Positions 12,944 to 21,195 of a DNA stretch of 64,000 nt are shown piece by piece. The stretch is from Psychrobacter sp. LV10R520-6 (GTDB taxonomy: Bacteria > Pseudomonadota > Gammaproteobacteria > Pseudomonadales > Moraxellaceae): assembly GCF_900182925.1 (NCBI RefSeq), contig NZ_LT900024.1, positions 1,302,001 through 1,366,000 of the forward strand. Direction: 5' to 3'. Positions within the stretch are counted from its first letter, which is position 1; the number at the start of each line of letters is the position of its first letter. Position numbers and translations under genes: made by a program. The notes under the pieces were generated by a model. It made no database searches. It worked only from the letters and a program-made list of their open reading frames with translations, and was not told the origin of the DNA.

Positions 12944-13873
12944 ATGGCAATTGACGTAGTGGTCAACCAGCGGCATTTACAAATTCAGCTGAAGCAGTTA
13001 GAAACTGTCTGGCATACGGTAGTGAATGGCTATAATCTAAGCCAAGCAGCAACGGTGTTGCATACCAGCCAATCAAGCTTATCGAAGCATATCGCTGCGC
13101 TTGAGAACCAGCTCAAGACTGAAGTGTTTATTCGTCAAGGCAAACGGCTAACCGGACTGACGACCATAGGCACCGCGCTCATGCCCCATATTGAATCTAT
13201 ATTCGCCGAAATCCGTACGATTGAGAATTTAAGCCTTGATTTTAATAATCCAAACACTGGTACGCTAACGATTGCCACCACGCATACGCAAGCGCGTTAT
13301 GTGTTGCCGCAAGTAGTCAAAGAATTCAAAGAACGCTTTCCTAAGGTAAACTTAATTCTTCAGCAAGCTGATCCTGAGACTATCGCGCAGATGGTAATTC
13401 GTGGCCAAGCTGATATTGGCATTGCTACCGAGTCATTACTACATAATAATTATCTGCGTTGCCATCGTTATTATGACTGGACGCACCGCGTTATTGTACC
13501 GAGTGATCATGAGCTTGCTGGTCAAGAGACTATTGATTTGCCGACGCTTGCCAGCTACCCGCTAATCACTTATCACGGCGGCTTTACCGGACGCGGAACG
13601 ATTGACAAGGCCTTTAGTGATGCGGGGCTTGAGCCTGATATCGTCTTAGCAGCACTAGATGCTGACGTGATTAGCACCTATGTGGGCTTAGGATTAGGCG
13701 TTGGTATTATCGCAGAGATGGCCTTTGAGCCCAGCCATTATCAGAATCTAACGGCTATTCCAGTCGATCATTTTGGCCGCTTTACCAGTTGGATGGCAGT
13801 ACGGGACGATGCAGAGATTCGTCAATACGGCCGTGCCTTTATAGAACTGTGCCAGCAGCAATTTAATCGATAG
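12944..13873 (+). CDS. cysB: LysR-family regulator, CysB/Cbl type
   Basis: A 309-residue LysR regulator. The N-terminal winged helix spans about residues 8-75 (LSQAATVLHTSQSSLSKHIAAL). The effector domain carries features of the CysB/Cbl branch: TTHTQARYVLP after the linker, the ITYHGGFTGR segment of the sulfate or acetylserine pocket, and DADVISTYVGLGLGVGIIAE. CysB activates sulfate assimilation genes in enterics; that role here is inferred from family membership. No sulfur genes lie next to it. AGGA stands about nine bases before the ATG. A Cbl-like role cannot be excluded. Confidence 0.85.
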   Translation: MAIDVVVNQRHLQIQLKQLETVWHTVVNGYNLSQAATVLHTSQSSLSKHIAALENQLKTEVFIRQGKRLTGLTTIGTALMPHIESIFAEIRTIENLSLDFNNPNTGTLTIATTHTQARYVLPQVVKEFKERFPKVNLILQQADPETIAQMVIRGQADIGIATESLLHNNYLRCHRYYDWTHRVIVPSDHELAGQETIDLPTLASYPLITYHGGFTGRGTIDKAFSDAGLEPDIVLAALDADVISTYVGLGLGVGIIAEMAFEPSHYQNLTAIPVDHFGRFTSWMAVRDDAEIRQYGRAFIELCQQQFNR

Positions 13874-14298
13874 CTATTTAATCGGTAGCAATAGTTTTAG
13901 CGCTTATCTATCAGTAATTTTTTACTTCTACGGCATCGTTATCTCTTTGTAACGGTGCCGTTTTTTCTTTATTTCTGCATACTCATGGTTTCCTGGTTGT
14001 GCACTATTTCCCAATAATTTTTTATTCCTGACTTCAACTATCCAAATCACTAACCATCAAAAACTACTTTTCCATTATTTGCTTATCAGCTCATTATTAA
14101 GATTTGTTATTGGCCTCATCATTAACCTTTATATTTAGGGAAAGCACCCCATTATATAGTTTGTTCAGCCATTAATACCTGCATAACTATCCAATATTAT
14201 TTAAGTTATTGCTCTGTAACCTTATGGCTTTTATATCAAAAAAATCAAACACGAATATAATAATGCCATCGTTGATATGGCAGAAAAATAGGTGACTT
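13874..14298. other. Intergenic region after the CysB-like gene
   Basis: Contains the terminator listed at 13930-13966. Beyond that it is AT-rich with no supported gene, and it should hold the promoter of the monooxygenase gene at 14299. Confidence 0.5.
13930..13966 (+). terminator. Rho-independent terminator of the CysB-like gene
   Basis: A 12-bp stem (ACGGCATCGTTA with TAACGGTGCCGT, one wobble), a roughly seven-base loop and six T. Confidence 0.85.
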
Positions 14299-15318
14299 AT
14301 GAGCAACAAAATTCCTTTATCCTTTCTAGACTTAGCGCCCGTTCCTACTGGTAAAACCATCGCTGATGGCATTGCCCAAACCGTTGAGATGGCGAAGCAA
14401 GCAGAAAAATTCGGGCTAACACGTTACTGGATGGCTGAGCACCATAACATGGCCGGTATTGCCAGCGCAGCGACCTCGGTATTGTTATCGCATATCGGTA
14501 GCCAAACCGATCGTATTCGTATTGGCTCGGGTGGCATCATGTTACCGAACCATGCACCCTTAATGGTTGCTGAACAGTTCGGTACCTTGCAAGCGTTATA
14601 TGGCGACCGTATTGACTTGGGACTCGGACGCGCACCTGGTACCGATGGCGCCACTTTTCAAGCACTACGTCGGCAAATGAGTGATGCTGAGCGCTTCCCA
14701 CAAGATGTGCAAGAATTGATGTATTTGTTAGGCGATGAGACTGACAATAGTCCCGTCCAAGCCTTCCCAGGGGCAAAATCAAACGTCCCTATTTGGATTT
14801 TGGGCTCTTCATTATTTGGTGCCACGTTAGCCGCCCATTTAGGTCTGCCTTATGTGTTTGCTTCCCATTTTGCCCCGCAAATGCTTAGTAAGGCGATCAC
14901 TGCTTATCGTGAGGAATTCAAGCCCTCCGCTTATCTTGATAAGCCTTATGTGATGCTAGCGGCGAACCTGTTGCTCGCCGATGACGATGCGACTGCACAC
15001 TATCACTTTACTTCAGCGCAACAAAGCTTTGTGCGCTTACGTCGTAATGAGCGTGGACAGATGCCAAAACCTACCCATGATATGGACAGTATTTGGAGTC
15101 CCGCAGAAAAGACCATGGTCGATAGTGCATTGTCGGTATCGTTTATTGGGTCAGTTGAAACCGTCAAGCCAAAACTTGCTGACTTCCTTGCGAAGTATGA
15201 GCCTGATGAGCTGATTGTCACGGCTAACGTCTATGACCAAGCAGCACGTTTACATTCGCTATCGCTAGTACCTCAGTTAAATTTGTTTACTTTACAATCG
15301 GCAGCAGCGCTTGCATAA
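14299..15318 (+). CDS. Luciferase-like flavin-dependent monooxygenase (MsnO8/YhbW type)
   Basis: A 339-residue TIM-barrel protein of the bacterial luciferase family, expected to use reduced FMN. The start SFLDLAPVPTGKT and the motifs YWMAEHHNM, RIGSGGIMLPNHAPL and DLGLGRAPGTD match the MsnO8/YhbW subgroup, whose natural substrates are mostly unknown. AGGTGA precedes the ATG at 14299. A small membrane-protein gene follows 30 bp later and ends in a terminator, so the two probably form one transcript. The cysteine-regulon regulator upstream could hint at alkanesulfonate-type chemistry, but that is speculation. Confidence 0.9.
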   Translation: MSNKIPLSFLDLAPVPTGKTIADGIAQTVEMAKQAEKFGLTRYWMAEHHNMAGIASAATSVLLSHIGSQTDRIRIGSGGIMLPNHAPLMVAEQFGTLQALYGDRIDLGLGRAPGTDGATFQALRRQMSDAERFPQDVQELMYLLGDETDNSPVQAFPGAKSNVPIWILGSSLFGATLAAHLGLPYVFASHFAPQMLSKAITAYREEFKPSAYLDKPYVMLAANLLLADDDATAHYHFTSAQQSFVRLRRNERGQMPKPTHDMDSIWSPAEKTMVDSALSVSFIGSVETVKPKLADFLAKYEPDELIVTANVYDQAARLHSLSLVPQLNLFTLQSAAALA

Positions 15319-15348
15319 TTATTGAATAACTTTAATGAGATAATCAAC

Positions 15349-15492
15349 ATGAACCCCTCTACTTTTATTGGCTCTTCAATATTTTTATACATCTTGGCCT
15401 TTATTGTGGTCATGGTGGTTGCGGGCTATTTTACCTACCGTATTAGCCCAAGCGGGAAAAAACGCCGCGAAGAGCGCAATGAACGTCGATAG
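15349..15492 (+). CDS. Small single-pass membrane protein
   Basis: A 47-residue ORF that starts MNPSTFIGSSIFLYILAFIV and has one hydrophobic segment (about residues 8-30), followed by a strongly basic, Lys/Arg/Glu-rich tail (SGKKRREERNERR). That charge pattern predicts the tail is in the cytoplasm. It sits between the monooxygenase stop and a good terminator 24 bases after its own stop, which supports expression with the upstream gene. The ribosome site is weak (GAGA). I do not recognise the family. Confidence 0.65.
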   Translation: MNPSTFIGSSIFLYILAFIVVMVVAGYFTYRISPSGKKRREERNERR

Positions 15493-15511
15493 TTGAATTT
15501 TAAACTCACAT

Positions 15512-15552
15512 AAAAAAACCTCCCGCTCTATCATGAGCAGGAGGTTTTTTTA
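15512..15552. terminator. Bidirectional rho-independent terminator
   Basis: A 12-bp stem with one mismatch (AACCTCCCGCTC with GAGCAGGAGGTT), flanked by A and T runs on both sides. It can serve the rightward monooxygenase unit and the leftward cyclodeaminase-like gene. Confidence 0.8.
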
Positions 15553-15637
15553 TGCTTTTTTTGTCGACAATAATCACAGCTTATTATGAGAGCGTGTTGG
15601 AAATTTAAAAAATCTCGGCTTTTAAAAGACTGAGTCT

Positions 15638-16690
15638 TTAGGAGAGTGAAACACCAAGATTTTTTTGTACAGCAAGTTGCGTGATATATAACGCCACTGC
15701 GGCATCAAAACTTGCAGCCCCTACGGATTTAAAGAAGGTGATTGCCTGCTCGTGGTCGGTATCATTTTCTCTTAACGCTCCTGTTACCAACCCTTGTAAA
15801 TCGCCGCTAAGATCATCCCATGTCCACGCACAGTCAGGCGCGTCATTAGCTTGGATTAAATCGCCGGCTTCGTGATGGCTACCGATCAAATCATCAACAA
15901 TCACTATGCTGCTGGCTTCGATAACATCATTGCTAATCTCTTTCATCGATGGTCGATAAGCTCCTACCGCATTAATATGTGCGTCAGGTTTTATCTGATC
16001 TACCGAAAATAAACCACTCTCAGCTCGGGTCGCTACGTTAATAATGTCCGCATCGTGCAGGGCATCAGCAATCTGCTCGCAAACCATTAGTTCAACGTCC
16101 CACTGCTCATAATCACGAGTAAATTGCGTTTTAAACTGCTCAGCGCCTTCAAGACTTCTATTCCAAAGGTAAATGGTTTTAATCTCAGGACGAACCGTGA
16201 GCACAGCATTTAGCTGTTCATAAGCCATACCACCGCAGCCGACTACTGCCACACTTTGACAATCAGGCTTGGCCATATATTTGGTCGCGATACCTGATAG
16301 CGCTGCTGTCCGTACTTGCGTAATATAGATACCATCCATCACTGCCAACACCTCACCAGTGGCATTGTCCGATATGGTAATAATCGCTGTGGTAGTCGGC
16401 AAGCCACGACTGGGATTGTCAGGACAAATAGTGACCAGCTTCACTGCTGTATATTCTTGCTTACCATCATAAATGGTCGCTGGCATTGATAAATGCGACC
16501 CTGAGCTGTGCTTACTATTATTGCTACTATTGCTAAAAAGCTCATGACTAAAAGTCTCAATGACCAAACGCTCAGGTGATTTCACCCAATTGGGATGCTC
16601 AGCCTGTCGATGTAACAACGCCTCAATAGTATCAATAGCGTCCTGCATATTAAGATGTTCGGTAACTGCTTGTTGGTTTAACCACTGCAT
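15638..16690 (-). CDS. Ornithine cyclodeaminase / mu-crystallin family protein
   Basis: A 350-residue NAD(P)-dependent enzyme family member. Visible features are KLVTICPDNPSRGLPT, VMDGIYITQVRTAALSGIATKYMA (active-site region) and the Rossmann turn VAVVGCGGMAYEQL. Relatives include ornithine cyclodeaminase, alanine dehydrogenase, ketimine reductase and NRPS-associated enzymes; sequence alone does not pick the substrate. A Ser/Asn-rich insertion occurs near residues 52-68. AGGA lies eight bases before the ATG at 16690. The gene is isolated, next to the repeat-rich region on its right. Confidence 0.85.
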   Translation of the reverse strand: MQWLNQQAVTEHLNMQDAIDTIEALLHRQAEHPNWVKSPERLVIETFSHELFSNSSNNSKHSSGSHLSMPATIYDGKQEYTAVKLVTICPDNPSRGLPTTTAIITISDNATGEVLAVMDGIYITQVRTAALSGIATKYMAKPDCQSVAVVGCGGMAYEQLNAVLTVRPEIKTIYLWNRSLEGAEQFKTQFTRDYEQWDVELMVCEQIADALHDADIINVATRAESGLFSVDQIKPDAHINAVGAYRPSMKEISNDVIEASSIVIVDDLIGSHHEAGDLIQANDAPDCAWTWDDLSGDLQGLVTGALRENDTDHEQAITFFKSVGAASFDAAVALYITQLAVQKNLGVSLS

Positions 16691-16846
16691 AGAGCATTCC
16701 TTGTTTATGAATTCTTTTATATACTATTTTACTAACCTATTGGGGTAGGTTGAACATTGAGACTTTATCGTGAATAAGTGCCAGCAAAAAGATAATACTC
16801 AGTAGAATTTAAATTCTCGCACTAAAAAATACTTTTCGCTGATATT

Positions 16847-17165
16847 AGGGCTTGTTGAACATTCGACCATAACACTGACAGCGACTATTTTTTAGTCTCA
16901 GCTCTTAAAATAGGAGCAAATCAAAAACATCTAGTTTAGTCGTTCTAAGCGGATAGTTTTGACAAAGTAGCGGCAAAAAAGAGTCCTGTCCCTGTTTTGG
17001 ATTGTTAAGGCTGATGCTAAAACTGCTCCCTGATGTTTATAAGCCGGGTGTAGAAAATCTAGCTAAAGCATCTGCAATATCGTCAATTTTCCTCTTGTCT
17101 GGAACACAGCTTTGATTAACTAGTAGCTATCAGCAGTGCTTATTTATGAATGTTCAACACGCCCT
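16847..17165. mobile_element. Inverted-repeat element A (MITE-like or IS remnant, 319 bp)
   Basis: Terminal inverted repeats of 18 bp with one mismatch: AGGGCTTGTTGAACATTC at the left and the complement of AGGGCGTGTTGAACATTC at the right. TA dinucleotides flank the GGGC ends on both sides. The interior has no open frame of useful length in either direction, so it is either a MITE or the deleted remains of an insertion sequence. The parent family is not assigned. Confidence 0.6.
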
Positions 17166-17201
17166 ATAAATCAATAATCCTACTGCTATCACGCACATAG
17201 C

Positions 17202-17609
17202 ATGTTATACACCACTTTTGCGAACTCTCGCGTTCTGGCAGGTTCGGAGAGTGGCTGCATCATCTTACAAGCTTTATTACGTAATGAATATCATGATAAA
17301 GGCTATGATGAAGATTATTATAAATAATTGTGATAAAAGTTATGAGCACTACGGATCAAATTTAGCTGCTGGTTTTTATAACTATTTTACACCTATAAAG
17401 TTTTCGTACTGAATACCAAAGGTAAACTGGTTATTCCAGCGGTTTACGATATCATGGGTGACCCTGATGATAAATATAGTGAAACAGGGTTAGAGCCAGT
17501 GTTAGACGGACGTATATTAGTCCCTAAGAATGGCAAATTTGGTATTATCGATACCAATACAAAAAAGCCGATCTACCCTTACAAAATTAGGATATATCGG
17601 CTTTTCTAA
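17202..17609 (+). pseudogene. Decayed WG-repeat protein gene
   Basis: The frame from 17382 to the stop at 17607-17609 reads YKVFVLNTKGKLVIPAVYD and then ILVPKNGKFGIID, the typical WG (KWG) beta-repeat pattern. Sensible protein upstream of it lies in other frames: an ATG at 17202 opens 41 codons ending HDKGYDEDYYK, and a second frame reads SYEHYGSNLAAGFYNYF. At least two frameshifts are therefore needed to join the parts. The remnant lies between elements A and B. WG proteins have varied or unknown roles. Confidence 0.5.
17563..17606 (+). terminator. Hairpin at the end of the WG-repeat relic
   Basis: A perfect 10-bp inverted repeat AAAAGCCGAT / ATCGGCTTTT encloses a 23-base loop and overlaps the end of the decayed gene. 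The long loop makes the terminator call tentative. Confidence 0.4.
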
Positions 17610-17648
17610 GCTCAGTTAGGTATTAGTATTGCACTACCGGAAGACTGG

Positions 17649-17823
17649 CTAGGGCGTGTCATCAATTAAATAATGAGGATAAAAATGAGATAGATTTTCG
17701 TCAATCAAAGTAATTTTTGCAGAGAATATGAACATATTGTCTATAAATTTTCAAAGAGTGGCGGAAATATAGCCATTTTTAGCCCATTAGATTTTAATTG
17801 TGTTAAATGATGACACGCCCTAG
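17649..17823. mobile_element. Inverted-repeat element B (MITE-like, about 170 bp)
   Basis: CTAG occurs at both edges, followed inward by 18-bp terminal repeats that differ at two positions (GGCGTGTCATCAATTAAA against the complement GGCGTGTCATCATTTAAC). CTAG-type target duplications are known for IS5-related elements. It has no coding capacity. Its ends share AGGGCGTGT with element A, suggesting related parents. Confidence 0.6.
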
Positions 17824-17885
17824 CGCTTATCAAAACAAATCTATAGCGGTTAACGGCTTATGGTGATTTTCAGGTTATAGCCGAC

Positions 17886-18299
17886 TTAAAAATCGACCTT
17901 ACCTCGTAATGATTTTTTCCTACCTCGCTGCGTTTTTTGGTCCATGCGCTTGCGCCGAGCATTTTTACTCGGTTTACTGGGTCTTCGGGTCTTGCTAACG
18001 TAAGTGGCTTTTATTACAAACTGTTGAAGGCGCTCGAAGGCATCGCTCTTGTTTTTTTCTTGGGTGCGAAATTGCTGCGCTTTAATGATCAGCACGCCTT
18101 CTTTGCTAATACGGCTGTCCTTGCTTTCTAATAAAAGCTGTTTGTTAGAGTCGCTAAGACTTGAGGCTTTGATATCAAAACGTAGATGAATCGCAGAAGA
18201 TACTTTATTTACGTTTTGCCCGCCTGCACCTTGGGCACGGATGGCGTTAATGTCTACCTCGTGGTCATTAAGGCTTATGGTGTTGCTTATAAAAATCAT
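17886..18299 (-). CDS. arfB: Ribosome-rescue peptidyl-tRNA hydrolase ArfB (YaeJ)
   Basis: A 137-residue codon-independent release factor that frees peptides from stalled, non-stop ribosomes. It has the catalytic GGQ in RAQGAGGQNVNKVSSAIHLRF and the long basic C-terminal tail (SKTRRPSKPSKNARRKRM) that enters the empty mRNA channel. The length matches E. coli YaeJ. It stands alone between the inverted-repeat region and a divergent cupin gene. Confidence 0.93.
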   Translation of the reverse strand: MIFISNTISLNDHEVDINAIRAQGAGGQNVNKVSSAIHLRFDIKASSLSDSNKQLLLESKDSRISKEGVLIIKAQQFRTQEKNKSDAFERLQQFVIKATYVSKTRRPSKPSKNARRKRMDQKTQRGRKKSLRGKVDF

Positions 18300-18579
18300 G
18301 GTCTACTTTTGTATAAAATAATCAATGTTTATGGTTTATCATAAACTATTATCAAATAGACGGCTACCTGCAGTCTATTTGGCTTCTACAGCACGTAAGG
18401 CATTTAGATGAAGGGGCTTCCTCATAGCGACAAGAATTTTCTTTTAGAGTGATTAGGGCGTTGGTCAAAAGAAGTAAATCAGTTGATAATTCAACGCTAC
18501 TAAGAGAGAACACGGCTAATATAAGGCCAGCTCATATAAACCAGCCAGCTACTTTATAAAATTTTCTGGAAGATACTTT

Positions 18580-19263
18580 ATGTTAATTAATGCAGATTTT
18601 TCGCTTGCCGCAGCGCGAGCGCCTGAGGACTATCAATGGGTTAACTCCCCACAAAACGGCGTTGAGCGCGTGATGCTTGACCGCGTAGGCGAAGAAAAGG
18701 CCCGTGCCACTAGTATTGTACGCTATGCTCCCGACTCTTATTTTCCACCCCATTTACATCCCGGTGGCGAGGAGATTTTGGTATTGTCTGGCACTTTTTC
18801 CGCAGACGATAAGGATTATCCAGCCGGTTGGTATCTGCGTAATCCGCCAAAATCAGGCCATAAACCTTATAGTCGTGAGGGTGCTGTTATCTTCGTCAAG
18901 CTCTGGCAAATGTCGGAAGATGAAGACCAACAGGTGGCTATCGATACTCAAAATAAAGCCAATTGGCAACCACAAGGAGAACGTCAAGTCTGTCCTTTAT
19001 TCTCGAACGATAACGAGCAGGTTAGCTTGCAAAGGCTGAATGCGGATAAAGCGTTATTCACTACTGAAATAATAGGAGGCGCAGAACTGCTAGTAACAGA
19101 AGGCGAACTGATAGACGCAGGGCAAATCTATAAGCGCGGCAGCTGGATACGTCTACCAGTAGGTGCATTCCCGAAATTAAACGCTGGTGCAAAAGGTGTT
19201 ACCTTCTATCTTAAAACTGGACATCTTGCTCAAATAGAGAGCCTTGATTCTAAAAACTTCTAA
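18580..19263 (+). CDS. ChrR-like cupin domain protein
   Basis: A 227-residue protein with a clear cupin core (PPHLHPGGEEILVLSGTFS, then YPAGWYLRNPP) holding the metal-binding His and Glu residues. It resembles the ChrR anti-sigma cupin fold without a zinc-binding anti-sigma domain, so a regulatory role is not implied. A second, weaker barrel-like half follows (about residues 140-220). It lies 70 bp before an amine oxidase gene on the same strand and may be cotranscribed with it. Confidence 0.8.
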   Translation: MLINADFSLAAARAPEDYQWVNSPQNGVERVMLDRVGEEKARATSIVRYAPDSYFPPHLHPGGEEILVLSGTFSADDKDYPAGWYLRNPPKSGHKPYSREGAVIFVKLWQMSEDEDQQVAIDTQNKANWQPQGERQVCPLFSNDNEQVSLQRLNADKALFTTEIIGGAELLVTEGELIDAGQIYKRGSWIRLPVGAFPKLNAGAKGVTFYLKTGHLAQIESLDSKNF

Positions 19264-19333
19264 CTTTAACATACAGTAATATTAAAAAAGCTTCCATCTG
19301 TTAATTGAGGCTATTAATTAGGAAAAACTTAAT

Positions 19334-20512
19334 ATGAAAAATATACCAGTTGCAATTGTGGGTGGCGGTTTAAGTGGTTTATATGCAGCGTTCTTATTAG
19401 AACAAAAAGGTATCGACTATATACTTTTGGAAGCTCGTGATACTTTGGGTGGTCGCATTGTCGCTGGTAGGTCTCACGAACACCTGAATTCTGCACCTCC
19501 TAATTCTAAAACTATAGAAAGGGAAGTAACCGACAGCTTTGATTTGGGACCCTCTTGGTTTTGGCCTGATTTTCAGCAGCAATTAGGTCGTCTTATTGAT
19601 GATTTAAAACTAGAAAGCTTTGCACAATTCGAAGAGGGAGATATGATGGTTGAACGCTCTGCTAACGAGTCCCCTGTCCGTACGCAAGGCTATAAAAGCT
19701 CACCTCCTTCAATGCGCCTGAAAGGTGGTATGGCAGCATTGATTAATGCCCTGTATTGTCGCTTGGATTCCACATGCGTTCTCACCGGCCAAATAGTACG
19801 TCAGCTGACTAACAAGGGTGATTATATTGTGCTTGCCGGCGAAAACTCATCTGGACAAATTATGACTTGGCAAACTCAACACGTGCTACTCGCCTTACCG
19901 CCACGTTTGGCAGAAAACAGCATAGAGTTTACGCCCGCTTTACCACCAGAACTGACTAAACAATGGCGTAACACGGCTACTTGGATGGCGCCCCATGCTA
20001 AGTATTTCGCAGTTTACGATATGCCTTTTTGGCGAGAGCAAGGTCTGTCAGGAGAAGCTAGAAGTGCGCTAGGGCCGCTTAATGAGATTCATGATGCCTC
20101 TGTAATAGGTGGTAGTGGCGCGCTATTTGGTTTCTTAGGAGTTCCCGCGCAAGTACGCCAAAGCGTGTCTGAAGAAGTGCTAAAAGACCATTGCCGCGCA
20201 CAATTAGTTCGCCTATTCGGCACGCAAGCAGACTCACCAAAGGCAGAGTATCTTAAAGATTGGTCCCAAGATCCATTTACGGCAACGACTGCTGATGCTA
20301 ATAGCGATGGACAGCACGCGTCAGCCCCTACTGCCAAAGCGGCATCAGGTGTATGGGAAGACTGCCTGACTGGAATCGGTAGCGAATGGTCGCAGCAGTT
20401 TCCTGGCTATACAGCTGGCGCTATTGAGGCCGCAAGCTTAGGGGTGCAAAACTTGCCTGAATCTGTTTTACGAGGTAAGATTTCGGCACGTTCTAATTTA
20501 CCCAGTGTTTAA
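19334..20512 (+). CDS. FAD-dependent amine oxidase family protein
   Basis: A 392-residue flavoprotein. The dinucleotide-binding motif VAIVGGGLSGLYAAFLLEQ is at the N-terminus, followed by LEARDTLGGRI and, near the C-terminus, a PGYTAGAIEAA segment of the FAD-closing region. It belongs to the monoamine-oxidase-like group; the substrate cannot be deduced. It is shorter than typical MAO proteins (about 450). AGGA lies ten bases before the ATG. The upstream cupin gene and the ORFs that follow at 20515 and 20664 may share its transcript. Confidence 0.88.
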   Translation: MKNIPVAIVGGGLSGLYAAFLLEQKGIDYILLEARDTLGGRIVAGRSHEHLNSAPPNSKTIEREVTDSFDLGPSWFWPDFQQQLGRLIDDLKLESFAQFEEGDMMVERSANESPVRTQGYKSSPPSMRLKGGMAALINALYCRLDSTCVLTGQIVRQLTNKGDYIVLAGENSSGQIMTWQTQHVLLALPPRLAENSIEFTPALPPELTKQWRNTATWMAPHAKYFAVYDMPFWREQGLSGEARSALGPLNEIHDASVIGGSGALFGFLGVPAQVRQSVSEEVLKDHCRAQLVRLFGTQADSPKAEYLKDWSQDPFTATTADANSDGQHASAPTAKAASGVWEDCLTGIGSEWSQQFPGYTAGAIEAASLGVQNLPESVLRGKISARSNLPSV

Positions 20513-20514
20513 TT

Positions 20515-20658
20515 ATGAGGTTAAAAATTGCACAAATGGGTTGTTTCTATTTAATAATCAATGAGTTAACAATAAATGAGCTTGATACGATTTTGAAAGC
20601 TCTCAAGTTAATGTCTATGGATATTGACCATATACATCACTATAAATGTAAAGGATAA
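20515..20658 (+). CDS. Possible 47-residue coupled ORF
   Basis: An ATG two bases after the amine oxidase stop opens a 47-codon frame that fills the gap almost exactly. It ends five bases before the GTG start of the next gene and overlaps that gene's AAGGA site. The product begins MRLKIAQMGCFYLIINELTI and ends DIDHIHHYKCKG. It has no ribosome site of its own, so it would need re-initiation after the upstream stop. I do not recognise it, and it may be chance. Confidence 0.35.
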   Translation: MRLKIAQMGCFYLIINELTINELDTILKALKLMSMDIDHIHHYKCKG

Positions 20659-20663
20659 AACCG

Positions 20664-21152
20664 GTGACTACCTTAAGATACATCGCTCATTACCCCGAGC
20701 AAATCCAAACCCAAGTAGGAATGCTGATCAGCAACGGTCGGTTGGGGGGTTATATTGAAAAGAGCTATCCTAGCCAGCACCAAATACAAAGTGATAAAGC
20801 GCTATATCAGTATATAAACGAGCTAAAAAATCAATACATGCGTAAAAGTGGTTCTCTTACTCAAGTCAGCTACAACAGTAAACTCAAAGTGCTTAAAGAT
20901 GCGTTGGGCATCCACACCTTCCAATCTCGAGTGCAAGGCAATAAGCTTAAATCACATAACAGCATCACGGTGGCCAGCTTATTCAAAGAGGCGCCGCCTG
21001 AGTTTTTGCGTATGATTGTCGTGCATGAGTTAGCACATTTTAAGGAAAAGGAGCATAGCAAAGCGTTCTATCAACTATGCTGCCATATGGAACCTGATTA
21101 CCATCAATTTGAGCTAGACACCCGATTATGGTTGCAGTGGCGTGAACTGTAA
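20664..21152 (+). CDS. YgjP-like (DUF45) metallopeptidase
   Basis: A 162-residue putative zinc protease. It carries HELAHFKEKEHSKAF, in which HELAH is the HExxH zinc site and the following His is the third-ligand region typical of the YgjP/SprT-like group, then MEPDYHQFELDTRLW. The C-terminal part fits the family well; the first ~50 residues are less conserved. The start is GTG at 20664, with AAGGA eight bases before it. The cellular substrate is not known. Confidence 0.82.
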   Translation: MTTLRYIAHYPEQIQTQVGMLISNGRLGGYIEKSYPSQHQIQSDKALYQYINELKNQYMRKSGSLTQVSYNSKLKVLKDALGIHTFQSRVQGNKLKSHNSITVASLFKEAPPEFLRMIVVHELAHFKEKEHSKAFYQLCCHMEPDYHQFELDTRLWLQWREL

Positions 21153-21195
21153 TATAATTTGCTTTAATCACCCTTCTCATAATTTTATTGCGTTA

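Larger units (their letters stand above)
16691..17885. other. Repeat- and relic-rich intergenic region
   Basis: About 1.2 kb without an intact gene. Contents, left to right: an insertion-sequence-end-like stretch (16741-16800), inverted-repeat element A (16847-17165), a decayed WG-repeat gene (17202-17609) with a hairpin at its end, and inverted-repeat element B (17649-17823). These are described separately. This is the clearest sign of past mobile activity in the window. Confidence 0.7.

Noticed and set aside
18354..18381. 8-bp inverted repeat AAATAGAC/GTCTATTT as a terminator
   Set aside because: It lies upstream of both flanking genes (divergent arfB and cupin) and has no T run, so a terminator role is not supported.
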